The notes beneath the pieces are model-generated. The model was not told the origin of the DNA, ran no database searches, and worked only from the letters and a program-made list of their open reading frames with translations. Position numbers and translations under genes: made by a program. From contig CM061233.1 of assembly GCA_030844895.1 (NCBI GenBank), positions 30,996,310 through 31,060,309 of the forward strand: DNA of 64,000 bases, given 5' to 3'. Positions 33,690-45,886 of the stretch are shown here, piece by piece (position 1 is the first letter of the stretch; the number at the start of each line of letters is the position of its first letter). The stretch is from Ambrosia x helenae (Eukaryota; Streptophyta; Magnoliopsida; Asterales; Asteraceae).

Positions 33690-36600
33690 TTTGCTATTTT
33701 GTGCAGGGAGTTTCCAGAGGCTTAAATAGCATTTGGTATGTTGACAGTGGAGGCTCAATGCTCATGACAGGATGCAGATAACTGATAAACAATTTTATCA
33801 GTCAAAGAGAAGGATCTGTATCCTTTGGGAACAATGCTAAGGGATATGTGCTAGGACATGGCAATGTCTCCTCTGGCAAAATACATTTTGACAAGGTCAA
33901 TCTGGTTGAAAACCTTGAGTACAACTTGCTAAGTGTGTCTCAAATGTGTGATAAAGGATATTCTTCCTTTTTCACAAAGACAGCATGCAAGATCATATCA
34001 CCAGAAGGCCAAAAGTTGATAGAGAAGATCATTGAAGATCATACTTTGTTGATAGCCAAAAGATGTGGCAATGTCTATGCAGTGGACATTGAAAAGGACA
34101 AAGTACTGAACAACACTGCATGTTTCTTCTCAAAGGCATCAACTTCAGAGACTGATCTCTGGCACAGGAGACTTGGCCATGTGAATTTTAAAACTATAAA
34201 TAAAGTCACAAAAACGGGTTTGGTCAGAGGTCTACCTTTGAAAGTATACAAGTGTCAAGAACACTGTGTATCCTGTTTGAAGGGAAAACAGCATAAGTCC
34301 TCCTATAAGTCTATTGAAGAATCAAAAACAACTGCATGTCTTCAACTACTTCATATGGACTTATTTGGGCCTGTAAAAATCATGAGCCTTGGTAAGAAGA
34401 AGTATTTCTTGGTCATCGTGATGACTATTCAAGATTTACATGGGTATTCTTTTTATTTTCCAAGGATGAGGCTGCTGAAATCATTAAGTTCTTCATTCTA
34501 CAAGTAGAGAAACAATATTCTCTGTCTGTCAAAGCCATTAGAAGTGACAATGGGACAGAGTTCAGGAACAAAACTCTTGATGAATTCTATTTGTGTAAAG
34601 GAATTATTATACAATTCAGTGTTCCCAGAACTCCTAAACAAAATGGTGTAGTAGAAAGGAAGAGCAGAACCTTAATTGAAGGAGCAAGAACTATGTTAGC
34701 TGATTCAGGCCTACCATTGTATTTATGGGCTGAAGCAGTTAACACTGCATGTTATGTTCAAAATAGAGTCCTTGTCAACAAGAGACACTCCAAGACTGCC
34801 TATGAAGTTCTTCATGGCATAAAGCCCCTTATCTCCTTTTTAGGGCTTTTGGATGTCAATGTTTCATTCTAAACATTAAAGACTCTATTTCAAAGTTTGC
34901 TTCTAAAGTTGATTCAGGTTACTTTCTTGGTTACTCTTCCACTAGAAAAGCCTACAAGGTTTTTAACTCAAGAACCAGGATAGTAGAAGAAACACTGAAT
35001 GTCAAGTTCAATGAGTCAAAACACACTCTTATTCCAGCACATCTTGGATGAACTTTTTGACCTTGACAGCTTCCATTTTGGACCTGAAAAGACTATTACT
35101 TCATCTAAACCTACTTATTATGGTGATCAAAGGTTTGATGATGAGGATCCAACACCATGGACTCCTCAAACAGTCATTAAGTCAACTTCCAAACCATCAA
35201 AAGTTTCACAAACTTCTGATTCAACAACTGCTGATGTACAAACTCAAACATCTGCTTCAGCACCTACAACTACTAAAGACACTAAAACTGCTGAACCAGA
35301 CATTATAAACCTAAGTGGTTTGTTTGATGAAGTACAAGAGCCACCTACACCTGTCAGTGGTTTACAACAACTGATTGAACACAAAGATCATCCACTTGAA
35401 CAAATCATGGGTGATATTCCATCAGGTGTTCTTACAAGAAACCAGCTTTCCAACTTTTGCCTCTTCTTAGCATTCATTTCTCAGTTGGAACCTAAAAAGT
35501 ACCAAGAAGCCCTAAAAGACAACAATTGGGTGCAAGCCATGCAAGATGAGTTGCTTCAATTCAAAAAGCAACAGGTTTGGGAAATCTGTCCCTTACCACC
35601 AAACAAGCAACCAATTGGCACAAGATGGGTTTTTAGGAACAAACAAGATGAGGCTGGTATGATTATAAAGAACAAGGCAAGACTGGTGGTACAAGGTTAC
35701 TCTCAAGAAGAAGGAATTGATTATGATGAAACCTTTGCTCCGGTTGCAAGGCTTGAAGCCATCAGGTTATTTCTGGCCTATGCCATTTCCAACAAAATCA
35801 AAGTTTTTCAAATGGACGTTAAAAGTGCATTTTTGTAAGGAAAAATAAAAGAGGAAGTGTATGTCTGTCAGCCACCTGGGTTTGAGGATCCTTCTCATCC
35901 TGAGTGGGTGTACAAGCTAGACAAAGCTCTTTATGGGCTCAAACAGGCTCCAAGAGCCTGGTATGAAACACTTTCTAACTTTTTGCTCAAAAATAACTTC
36001 ACAAGAGACTCCATTGATAAAACTCTTTTCATAAAACATGTTGGAAATCATGTCTTACTTGTTCAAATATATGTTGATGATATCATACTTGGTTCAACAA
36101 ACACAAAATTGTGTGATGAATTTAAGAAACTCATGCAATCAAAATTTGAGATGAGTACAATGGGAGAACTGCAGTACTTTCTGGGACTGCATATTAAACA
36201 ACAAACAAATGGAACTTTTATACATCAATCAAAATATGTTAAAGAATTATTGAACAAATTTTCTTTACAAGACTGTAAATCATGTTCCACTCCCATGACA
36301 CCAACCACACAAGTTGAACCAGATGATCAAGGAAAACAGGTTGATCAAACCATGTATAGATGTATGATAGGTTCCCTTTTATATCTAACTGCTTCTAGAC
36401 CAGATATTATGTTTTCAGTATGTGTCTGTGCTAGCTATCAATCAGCTCCTAGGGAATCACACCTCATTGCAGTCAAAAGAATCTTCAGATATCTGAAAGG
36501 AACTCCAACACTTGGAATTTGGTATCCTGCTTCAAGCAATACCAAGTTATCAGCTTTTTCAGATAGTGACTATGCAGGGTGTAAAATGTTAAGAAAATCA

Positions 36601-37011
36601 ACATCTGGTGGTTGTCAATTCTTGGGAAACTGTCTAGTGTCCTGGCAATCAAAGAAACAAACATCTGTTGCAACTTCAACTACTGAAGCTGAATACATTG
36701 CAGCTACAAGTTGTACATCACAGATACAATGGCTCCAGTATCAACTTCTTGATTATGGAATCAAAGAGACCAAGACACCATTGCTTGTAGACAGCAAATC
36801 TGCCATTAGCATCATTCAAAATCCTGTTCATTTTTCAAAAACTAAACATATTGAAATCAGGTATCATTTCATAAGAGATTGCTATGAAAAAGGCAAGATT
36901 GAAGTGAAACATGTAGAAACAGCTAATCAAATAGCTGACATATTCACTAAACCCCTTGACACATCAACATTTCAGAAGTTAGTATCCATGCTTGGGATGC
37001 TAAATTTGTAA
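33690..37011 (+). pseudogene. pol pseudogene of copia-1
   Basis: Protease WYVDSGGS (about 33732); integrase zinc finger HRRLGH...CVSCLKGKQ; core LLHMDLFGPV, SDNGTEF and GVVERK; RT with RWVFRNKQDE, YDETFAPVARLEAIR and catalytic YVDD; RNase H with SDSDYAG and STTEAEYIA; ends MLGMLNL. Lesions: stop right after the protease motif (33778-33780), one-base loss near 34418, stop near 34870, and TAA at 35836-35838 where copia-2 has Tyr (FLYGKI). From 35857 to 37011 the RT/RNase H frame is open. Confidence 0.88.
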
Positions 37012-37465
37012 GTGTTTCTTTTTATTTTTCTGCACATATTTTTATTTTTCACTTACATCTATTTTTAAGTCTGAAAACTTCTGAAAAACAAAAAGAGAGA
37101 AACTACGATGAACAAAACATCAGTATGGGAATATTTTCTGAAAAATGATTAACTTCTGATAAAATAACCTTCAGAAGTTATGAATAAAGTATTTATAAAA
37201 CATTCTCATCAGTTGTTAACAAACTACTGAAGAGAAAGTGGGAAATACTGATGATAATTGTTCTTCATTAGCAGTTTGGTCAAAAAGGGTAAATCAGACT
37301 TTTCCCACATCAGAAGTTTGACCTAGGCGGTTATAAACTTCTGATAAATACCTTTTCCAACACTTATCCTTTCAAAAAGCAAAAATTCCCTCCATCTCTC
37401 TCACAAAACACTCTGAAGACCTAAACCTGCAAAAGCACTGTTCGATCCACACACACACAAACCAC
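37012..37465 (+). other. Spacer between pol and third ORF, copia-1
   Basis: About 450 nt without a long frame. Rich in AACTTCTGA/CTGAAG motifs like those in the LTR. The pol stop context (TAA GTG TTT) is unlike the readthrough context reported for SIRE1, so the third ORF probably needs another expression route. Confidence 0.5.
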
Positions 37466-40170
37466 ATGGCTCTAATACTGAAACAGGGACACAATCAAAG
37501 AGGCTACTTCGAAAAACTTGAAGCCTGGTCCCAATACGACGAAATCATTTATTTGGTCGTCAAATCCCAATACTTCACCGCCCTCACCATCGACCCTCCA
37601 ATCCACACTGAAATTCTAAATGAGTTTTGGGCAAAGTAATCTCCCTCAACTCAACCATCCAAGGGAGAAGAATGGCAATCACACCGGCTACTTTGGCGAT
37701 TAGGCTGGGTTTGGATGATGTAAACGCCCCAGACCAATTTCCAAACTCTGGGATTCACTTAACCATGACAGAGTGTGGTTACCATGGTACTCTCTCACAT
37801 GCTACAATTTTTAAGAAATATTTTGAACCAAAGTATAAACTGTTGTTTCATTATATTATTATGTGTTTGAGTCCAAAAACTGGATCTTATGATCAGATGC
37901 CCTCAACTTTTCAACCTATTTTTCATTCCGTAGTGAATGAAACAAAATTTAGTGCATCATCACTTTTCTTTAATGAGTTGGTGTTACATCATCTCAATAC
38001 TAAAAAGAAGTTTTTGTTGTATCCAAGATTTATTATGCAATGCATAATAAAAGAACTTAGAGAAGAGGTGCTTGTGGGTAAAACTACAACTTTAAACCCT
38101 TTGTCCTCACAAGCATACTCAAGGTACAACAAACCGGCTGCCTGGCCAGAAGATGACCAAGGGGAACAAGAAACAGTCCCCATGGAACCCTCATCTTCCA
38201 AACCTTCACCCCCAAAGGCCAAGAAACCCAAGCAACAAAAACAAAAACCCACCAACCCAAAAAGAAAGGCAGTTCAGGAGGTTGAGATGCCTGAACTTGC
38301 TAATGTGCAATCTGCACTTGATAAAGATGTGACTGAAACATCCTCTCAGTCTCATCCATCTCAAACTCCACCAAGAGCACCAATAACAATCCTTTTCAAA
38401 AGAAAGAAATTCAAGAAAACAATCCCAATAGACCCTTCTTTTGAAACTGCTGAACCCATAGTCCAAACTACTGAACCAGCACCCCAAACTTCTGAACCAG
38501 AAATTGAAATTGCTAAGCTTCTCTCTGGGCTAAAAGAGATAATCCCATCCGAAAATGTCAGTCCCCAACAACCACATCAAACAGGGGACATAGCTTCAGA
38601 ACTTGACATGGATGTGGACACTCAAAGCCCTAACCCAAGAGATGAGGATGAACCAGGGTCTCTAAGCCCAAACTTAGAAACTCTAGGTACATTTGAGGCT
38701 GCTACTACTCACATACAACCCAGTGGTGGATCTGAGGAAAGAAGTAACATTGCTAAGACCTCATTTGTGGCAACTACTGATGAAGGCTTAATGCCTGAGG
38801 TAGGAAATCCTCTGAACCAAGAAAAAGAGGTACATGAGACAACTGAGTTGGGCTCAGCTTATGATGTAACTGATAATGTCCTCATTGAGGATGTAATCAG
38901 GGATTCAGATGATTCCATTGATTTGGATAATGATTCACAACCAAACATTGAATTGACGGCTGCTAGTGAAGGTCCTGCACCTGGTGTATTTAAGCTCAAA
39001 GAGCTGGTCACACCAGATCAGGTTAAAGTCCACTTGATCCCTGATTCCCCTAAAGTGGCATCTTCTGTACAACAAGAAGATCACCTCAAAACACACCCCT
39101 CACTACAAATGCCTACCCAATTCCCTGGGTCAACAAGCATAGACTTCAACCAACTATGCAGCCCAGATGGTCCCTTATACCATATGATGAACACACTTAT
39201 AACCAATCACTTCAGAACCTACACAGCTGCTTTGGAGCTGTCAGTCAAGAACCAATTTGAAGTGATCAAGACAAAAATGAACGATATGTCCAACAAAATT
39301 GACCACAATTCAAAACAGATCGCCATTCTCACTGGTACTTTCCCTCAACCTTCCAAACTCAAACTTGATGAATCCAAAAAGGGGGAGAAAACTAAGGAAC
39401 CAAGGGAGTCATTCAAAGCCGGAATAAGAGTAAGAGTGGCTCTCCAAGAAAGAGAACTCAAAGACAAAACCAGAAGACAAAAACTGGCTCAACAATTTGG
39501 TGTCTCTGAACAAGAAATTGAAAAAGCTGAAACATCCCAAGGCCATAATGAAGAAACTTCTGATGCTGATGAAAGTTCTGATGATGACTCAGAAAGTACT
39601 GAAGACAATCCTTCAGTAGTTGACAAACCTTCAGTAGTTGTCAACACATCAGAAGTTAACACTTCCAATATACAACCAACAGAACAGCCTTCCAAACCAA
39701 TTGAACAAACTCAACCAACTCCTATTCCAAGGCCTACAATTACCACTACCACAATGACTGTACTAAACCCTTCTCCAATCTCTGAATCAAAGGAACTTCT
39801 TGAGAAGAGTTTAGTTGCAGCCCAAAGAAAAGCCAAGGAAGATCAGGTATGGAATACTTTGGAAGCAAGGGATGACTTAAACTTAAGCCTCAATGAAAAA
39901 TTACAGGCCTATGAAGCAGAGTTACAAAGGCAGGCTAACCTTGAAAAAGCTGCTGAAGAAGACAAAAGACAACAACTGGTGTCTTACATTACAAAGAACA
40001 GCAAGACTAAAGCCTTTGCACTGAAAGGACTCTCCATGGATGAGCTGACAAGAAGAGCTCAACTTGTTGAAGACAAACTTGCAACAAACAAAGATGGGAA
40101 AGCCAAGAGAGCACAAATGATTGAAGAACTGGTAGCTGTTGGGTCTGCTGACCTGGAGAAGAACAGATGA
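37466..40170 (+). CDS. Third (envelope-position) ORF of copia-1
   Basis: ATG at 37466 starts MALILKQGHNQRGYF; a one-base loss near 37640 shifts the frame, after which 37627-40170 is open for 847 codons. The N-terminal ~180 residues (FWAK, TIQGRRMAITPATLAIRLGLDD, LFHYIIMCLSPKTGSYDQMPS, KKFLLYPRFIMQ) are the conserved domain of third ORFs in Asteraceae SIRE-like copias. The middle is Pro/Ser/Thr/Glu-rich with TAEP/TTEP repeats, and the end is a charged Gln/Glu/Lys-rich coiled coil (about 760-830). No signal peptide or clear membrane span, so 'envelope' describes position only. The last 11 codons are copia-2 LTR. Function unknown. Confidence 0.75.
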
Positions 40171-40851
40171 TTGAAAAGCCAAAATATGCTAACAGTTGAT
40201 TCCACAAATAAACAGTCTTTACAACATATTCTTCCCAAAAGACTGCTGACCCTAACAACTGTTCCATCCAAACAACTGCTGCTGCAACTGCTGATACAAA
40301 GGACTGCTAGAGAACAACTGATAGGGAACAACTGCTGACCAAAGGTCTGATGAAGAAACAACTGCTGATCAACTAATGAAGACTAAAGGTCTGTTGGAGT
40401 CAACAGCACTTAGACTCCAACATATGTTGCAAGACCATCAGAGTTTTCCCTTAGCATTAGTTTACCTTACAGTGTTTTGTAATGTAACAGTAGATTGTAC
40501 TGGGCAGATGTTTTATGTTGTTATTCTGTTAGAGGTCACTATCTTAGGTGACGTCAGCACATGTCACCATTGGTTTAGGTTTGTCTACAAATAGAACAGT
40601 GCTTGTACTGTTCTATTACATCACACACAAACATTCTCTCAGACAAACAATCACTGTGTGATCAGGCTGAGGGGGAGTATTTGTACTGATTGTAATCTTT
40701 CAATTAATGAAAGCATTTGATCATTGAAAACATTTATTTATTTTGTTTTGATTATAGTTTATCTTTCCGCTGCACTTTCCATATATACTTACATCATTCA
40801 TTTCTCATCTTATTCTAAATATATCAAAACAATCAAACTCAGATCCTAACA
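40137..40851 (+). repeat. 5' LTR of copia-2
   Basis: 715 bp, TGTTGGGTCTGC to GATCCTAACA. U3 carries about eight copies of (A)ACTGCTGA/AACAACTG-like motifs (40190-40375). The TATA box is altered here (TACAAATA, 40586-40593) compared with TATAAATA in the 3' LTR. A G-rich GAGGGGGAGTAT lies near 40670. Confidence 0.9.
40591..40616 (+). promoter_or_regulatory. 10-bp perfect palindrome at copia-2 core promoter
   Basis: ATAGAACAGT and ACTGTTCTAT flank a 6-nt loop (GCTTGT), overlapping the end of the TATA element. The 3' LTR keeps the same arms at 52159-52184 with loop CCTTGT. It lies where the transcription start is expected. Confidence 0.75.
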
Positions 40852-40852
40852 A

Positions 40853-40865
40853 TTGGTATCAGAGC
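40853..40865 (+). other. Primer-binding site of copia-2
   Basis: TTGGTATCAGAGC, initiator-Met tRNA complement, one base after the 5' LTR. Confidence 0.9.
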
Positions 40866-41020
40866 TTGGTTAATTAAATTCGATCTAACCAATCAATTTA
40901 ATATAAACAGATCAGCTCACAATTATTGATATCGTTTGTCTGTTGGATTGAAAACAGAGTAATAGTTTTATTTCGATTCAACCGTTTTAAAACAGACTTT
41001 GTTTTTTGAAAAATCAGAGA

Positions 41021-44000
41021 ATGGCTTCAATCAATCACGATCCACATAACACTGGCACGAACAACAAGCCACCGATGCTTGTCAGATCTGAATACAATAT
41101 CTGGCAACGTCGGATGAGCCATGTTCTAGCTCAACAGAACACTAGGTGTTGGAAGTCGGTTATCTTCGGACCACATGTTCCGATGGTGCCGAGTACTGAA
41201 GATCCCAAGGTTCAGGAGCCAAAGAAACTTGAAAACTACCCCGACCAGGATTTTCAGAAAATTGAGTTAGATGTTAAGGCCTTCAGTATTGTGGCCATGG
41301 CTCTACCCAATGATATATATGCTGGGCTGTTACACTGTAACAGTGCAAAGGAGTTGTGGGATGCACTGAAAGAACAATTTGGTGGGACTGAAGAGGTTAT
41401 TGAAAACAATCGTGAAATACTTAACCAACAATATGAAACATTCAGTCATGTCAAGGGAGAGTCATTAACTCAACAATTTGAGAGGTTTAACTGTCTCATT
41501 AGTGAACTAAAACTGGTCGGTCTTACTTACCCCCATTCAACTTTGAACCATAGGTTTTTAAGATCATTACCAGACAAATGGGACACTATTGCTATTGTTA
41601 TGAGAAACTCAATTGGATTTAAGGACCTATCACTGACCCAGCTTCATGGTAAGCTCTTGACCTATGAGAGAGAGCTTAACCAGAAAAAGAAGCTCTAGGA
41701 CTCTGGAAAAGTGTCTGATGATTATGTATTTGGGAATACAGCACTTTTGGGTCATGATGAGGTGCCTGGAAATACTAAGGATCAGAGTTATGATCATTTC
41801 ATTGACATGACTTCAGGTTTTAACTCACGTTTTAACTCTGATTCTTATTCACCAAACTATGCTTTCACAGCAAGTGGTGGTGATATCCAGGCATCTGATA
41901 ACATATCCTTTGAGTATGATGACCTGAAATACTTTGACCCTGATGATTTGGAGGAAATGGACATTATGCACCAATTGGCCCTTCTCAGTGTAAGAACTAA
42001 CAATTTTTACAAGAAAACTGGGAGAAGGTTTCCAGGGTTAACTGGCAGATCAAAGGTTGGGTTGGATAAATCAAAGATAAAGTGTTATAAATGTCATAGA
42101 CTTGGTCATTTTGCTAGGGAATGTAGGAGTCAACATGGTACACCTATAATTACCTATCCAAATCAAAGACCTCAGACCAACACTTATCAAAATTCCTATA
42201 ATACCCCTGGACCAAATGTGCAAAACACTGCTCATTTTGCACAATCCTCAAACACTGTTCCTGTCCAGTATGTCCAAACCACTGTTCCTCAGATCCACTA
42301 TGTGCAAACACCTGTTGCTCAAGCACCTGTGCAAACGACTGTTGCTCCATCCTCTGCTCCTGCAGAGACCAGTCAACAGAGCTTCTTTACACAAGGCTTT
42401 GGTGATTGGAGCAGTCTACCAGATGAGTTAACAGATAAAAATTTTGCATTAGTTGCCAAAGCTGAAAATGAACCAGAAAACTTTTGTTTCATGGCAATGG
42501 TAGAAGAGGTTGATTCTGAGGAGGTGGTGACTGAATCTAATGTTGTGACTGATGATGTTGTTGATGAAGTTGTTGCAGGTGAAAAACCTGAAGAAGAGGT
42601 TGTGAATCTCTCAGATCCCTGGGGTGTATCTGATGATTGTGAGTGCAAGTGTGATTGTGCATTGATGGCTGCTGCTAAGGTATCTCCTCAAATTCTTAAG
42701 GATTTATGTTCTGACAGATGCGTGATAGCATTTGCTAACATCAAAGAGGTGAATGAAAACCTTAGAAAGAAAATTTTAGATGATGAAGTTAAATTTGAGA
42801 AACTTTCAAAAGAATTAAAAACAAGTTTAACTGAAAAGGAATCTAAAATAAGCAGCTTAAAACATGAAGCAACCATAACCAAAGACCAACTCCAAACTAT
42901 GATAACAAAATATCAGAGTTGTAAAAGTGAGCTTGAGTCCACCCAAGTTGAATGTTAGAAATGGGTGGAATCATGTAGAGGATTTGAAATGCTACTCAAC
43001 AAACAAACCAAAAGTCATGTGAAATTTGGTTTTGGTTTTGAAACCACTGCTCCAGCTTTTGAAAACACTGACAAAAGGGATCAAAAGTTTGTTGAGATAG
43101 TACCAACAAACTTGCAGGGTCAAGAGATTAAAATCACTGAACCAAATGGTAAGAAAATTGTTCTAGAAAAACCAGAAGGTTCCTCATCATTCACTGAACT
43201 TGAAAAGTATGAATTTAAACCTACTTGGTCTCATGAGTGTGGTACTCTTGAGAATTTTAAACCTGTTGATTTTAAAACACCTGAAGGAAAGACAGCTCCT
43301 CAGGCAAAAATCATTCCCTTGAAAAACCTTCCAGCAGATGCTCAAACATCTGCTGAAAAGAAGGCTGAAAAAGGGAAGAAGAAGAAAGAAAAGACTGTCC
43401 ACTTGTTCTGTGATTTCTGTGAAAAGAAGAATCATGTCACTAAAAACTGTTTTCTTCTAAAAGCATATGGCATTAACAAAGGAACAAGTGTATGTGATTC
43501 CAAAGCCACATGTTCAATATGTGGGAAAAAGAATCACAAAACCAAAGAGTGCTCGTATCTCAAAAATTTTGATGTGAAAATAGAAGAGTACAAAGCTAAA
43601 ACTCTTACAAATCCTGGGGTAAGTACTTCAAAAGGAAAGCCCAAACAGACCTTCACTCCTGTCCAAACATCTGTTACTAAAAGTCTTGAAACATCTGCTC
43701 CTAGGGATGTCCAAGTAACAGATGCTCCACCCACAAGCAAGTACCCAAGAGGATATGGACAACCACCATGTCATAGTCTGTCACATGTTTATGAGGAGCC
43801 AAAAAGACCCTCTAAACCAAGAGTGAACAGAAATCCCTATGGGTATTATCATATGTCTGGAAGTGATCAAACAACTGTTGCCCTATGTGTTGACATTCAA
43901 GCACTGGCAAATGGTCAGCAGCAGTTGTTGAACTTGATTCAAAAATTAGTTCAAACCACTGATCATCTTCCAAAGCTTGAGTCTGAAAAGTCTGAGGACC

Positions 44001-44041
44001 CATCCAAAGCCAACTTGGCTTTGGACACTCACCAAAACTAA
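41021..44041 (+). pseudogene. gag of copia-2 (two premature TAGs)
   Basis: ATG at 41021 (MASINHDPHNTG). UBN2-type Gag to about 41698, zinc knuckle CYKCHRLGHFAREC (about 42083), coiled coil (about 42740-42950), then two knuckle-like units CDFCEKKNHVTKNC and CSICGKKNHKTKEC (about 43410-43550). One reading frame throughout, broken only by TAG at 41696-41698 and TAG at 42956-42958 (the latter a Glu codon in copia-1, TCEKWV). It ends at TAA 44039-44041, the conserved gag/pol boundary. Gag forms cytoplasmic particles. Confidence 0.85.
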
Positions 44042-44053
44042 TTCATTACTGCT

Positions 44054-45886
44054 GTGCAGGGAGCTTCTGCTTGTTTAGATAATCTTTGGTATGTAGATAG
44101 TGGAGGCTCCAGGCACATGACAGGATGTAGAGCCCTTCTTCTGGACTTCTTTGCTCATGGAGGGGGTGATATATCCTTTGGTAATGATTCAAAAGGTAAG
44201 GTGTTGGGGTTAGGGACTGTACAAGCTGGGAAACTCAAGTTTGAAAATGTCAACCTTATTGATAATCTCAAGTTTAATCTTATGAGTGTTTCACAAATGA
44301 GTGACAAAGGTTATGGCTCATTCTTCACAATGAAAACTTGCAAGATTATTGGGCCAGAAGTGGTGAAAAAGATTGATACCATCATTGCTGAGAGCAAAGC
44401 ACAACTTGTTGCTCATAGAAGTGGGAATGTGTATGTTGTTGATATGTTAAAGGACAATCCTATGGCAAATGTCTGTTTGTTTTCTGCTGCCTCCACAAAG
44501 GAGACAGAATTGTGGCATAGGAGACTGGGTCATACCAACCTTAAAACTATCAACACACTCTCTAAACAGAGTCTTGTCAGAGGCTTACCATCAAAAGAAT
44601 TCAAATGTGATGAGCATTGTGTTTCATGTTTAAAAGGGAAACAACACAAAAGCTCTTACAAATCCATTGATGAGTCCAAAACCAGTCAATGTCTACAATT
44701 GTTGCACATGGACTTGTTTGGCCCTGTTAAAATCATGAGTCTAAGAAGAAAAAGATTTTGTCTAGTCATAGTTGATGATTTCTCTAGGTTTACATGGACT
44801 TACTTTTTACATTCTAAGGATGAGACTGCAGGTATATTGAAGGACTTTGTCACCAAAGTTGAAAAACAATATGACTTGCCAGTAAAAGTCTTCAGGAGTG
44901 ACAATGGAACAGAGTTTAAAAATAAGGAGTTGGATGATTTCTGTGTGTCAAAAGGGATTGTGAGGCAGTACAGCATCCCAAGAACACCAGAGCAAAATGG
45001 GGTGGTTGAAAGAAAAAACAGAACTCTTATAGAAGCTGCAAGAACCATGCTAGCAGATTCTGGTTTGCCATTGTCCTTCTGGGCAGAAGCTGTAAACACT
45101 GCTTGCTATGTTCAAAACAGAGTTTTGATCAACCCTAGACATCAAAAAACTGCCTATGAAATTTTGTTCAAAATCAAACCATTAATTTCATTTTTCAAAA
45201 TCTTTGGCTGCCCATGTTTCATCTTAAATCTCAAAGATTCCATTTCAAAATTTGCAGCCAAAGTAGATTGTGGTTATTTTCTGGGATATTCTTCTAATGC
45301 CAAGGCTTATAAAGTGTTTAACACAAAGACCAAGACAATAGAAGAAACTCTGAATGTAAAGTTCAATGAACTTTCATCCCTAAAAATCCCAGCAAATCCT
45401 GCTGAACTATTTGATTTAGATAAATTCAAATTTGAAGATATCACTGTTAAAACTAACAATGCAGGTATTCCACAGTCTCCACAACAAGATTACAGAACAG
45501 ATGTTGTGATCCCCAGTCACTATAAAATCTATTCTGCATCAGAGGAAGCAGCTGTTCAAAACAATTGTCAAAACTCTATCACAGCTGAGTCAACCACTGT
45601 TGGCCAGTGTTACCCTCAAACCACTGCCTCACCACCAGACCAGATCATTGGCAACATCAGAGAGGGTGTGCTCACAAGAAGCCAATCCTCCAATATCTGT
45701 CTTTTTGCAGGGTTCCTATCTCTCACACAACCTGTCAAGTACCAAGAGGCACTGAAAGACAACAGTTGGGTAGAAGCTATGCAAGAAGAGCTCCTTCAGT
45801 TCAAAAGACAACAATTATGGGAACTTGTACCACTACCTAAGGATGTTTGTCCAATAGGCACAAAGTGGGTCTTAAAAAAAAACTGA
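44054..45886 (+). CDS. Protease-integrase-RT N-terminus, copia-2 pol
   Basis: 610 codons in the gag frame. Protease DSG at residues 15-17; integrase zinc finger H155, H160, C189, C192; catalytic D220, D283 and E319 (DDX35E); then INT C-terminus and the start of RT (WELVPLPKDVCPIGTKWVL). The frame is lost in a run of nine As (45874-45882), a single-base slip; pol continues in the next frame from about 45890. Confidence 0.9.
   Translation: MQGASACLDNLWYVDSGGSRHMTGCRALLLDFFAHGGGDISFGNDSKGKVLGLGTVQAGKLKFENVNLIDNLKFNLMSVSQMSDKGYGSFFTMKTCKIIGPEVVKKIDTIIAESKAQLVAHRSGNVYVVDMLKDNPMANVCLFSAASTKETELWHRRLGHTNLKTINTLSKQSLVRGLPSKEFKCDEHCVSCLKGKQHKSSYKSIDESKTSQCLQLLHMDLFGPVKIMSLRRKRFCLVIVDDFSRFTWTYFLHSKDETAGILKDFVTKVEKQYDLPVKVFRSDNGTEFKNKELDDFCVSKGIVRQYSIPRTPEQNGVVERKNRTLIEAARTMLADSGLPLSFWAEAVNTACYVQNRVLINPRHQKTAYEILFKIKPLISFFKIFGCPCFILNLKDSISKFAAKVDCGYFLGYSSNAKAYKVFNTKTKTIEETLNVKFNELSSLKIPANPAELFDLDKFKFEDITVKTNNAGIPQSPQQDYRTDVVIPSHYKIYSASEEAAVQNNCQNSITAESTTVGQCYPQTTASPPDQIIGNIREGVLTRSQSSNICLFAGFLSLTQPVKYQEALKDNSWVEAMQEELLQFKRQQLWELVPLPKDVCPIGTKWVLKKN

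Larger units (their letters stand above)
30346..40136 (+). mobile_element. Copia-1: SIRE-like Ty1/copia element, 3' part displaced
   Basis: 5' LTR, PBS, gag, pol and a third ORF in SIRE order (PR-INT-RT-RNaseH, then an extra ORF). Copia-2 is inserted in the third ORF at 40137, so the remainder and the 3' LTR lie beyond the window. gag-pol contains many stops and frameshifts; the third ORF is open for 840 codons. Confidence 0.85.

Noticed and set aside
37627..40170. Calling the third ORF a viral envelope glycoprotein
   Set aside because: No signal peptide, clear membrane anchor or cysteine pattern; only its position after pol resembles env.
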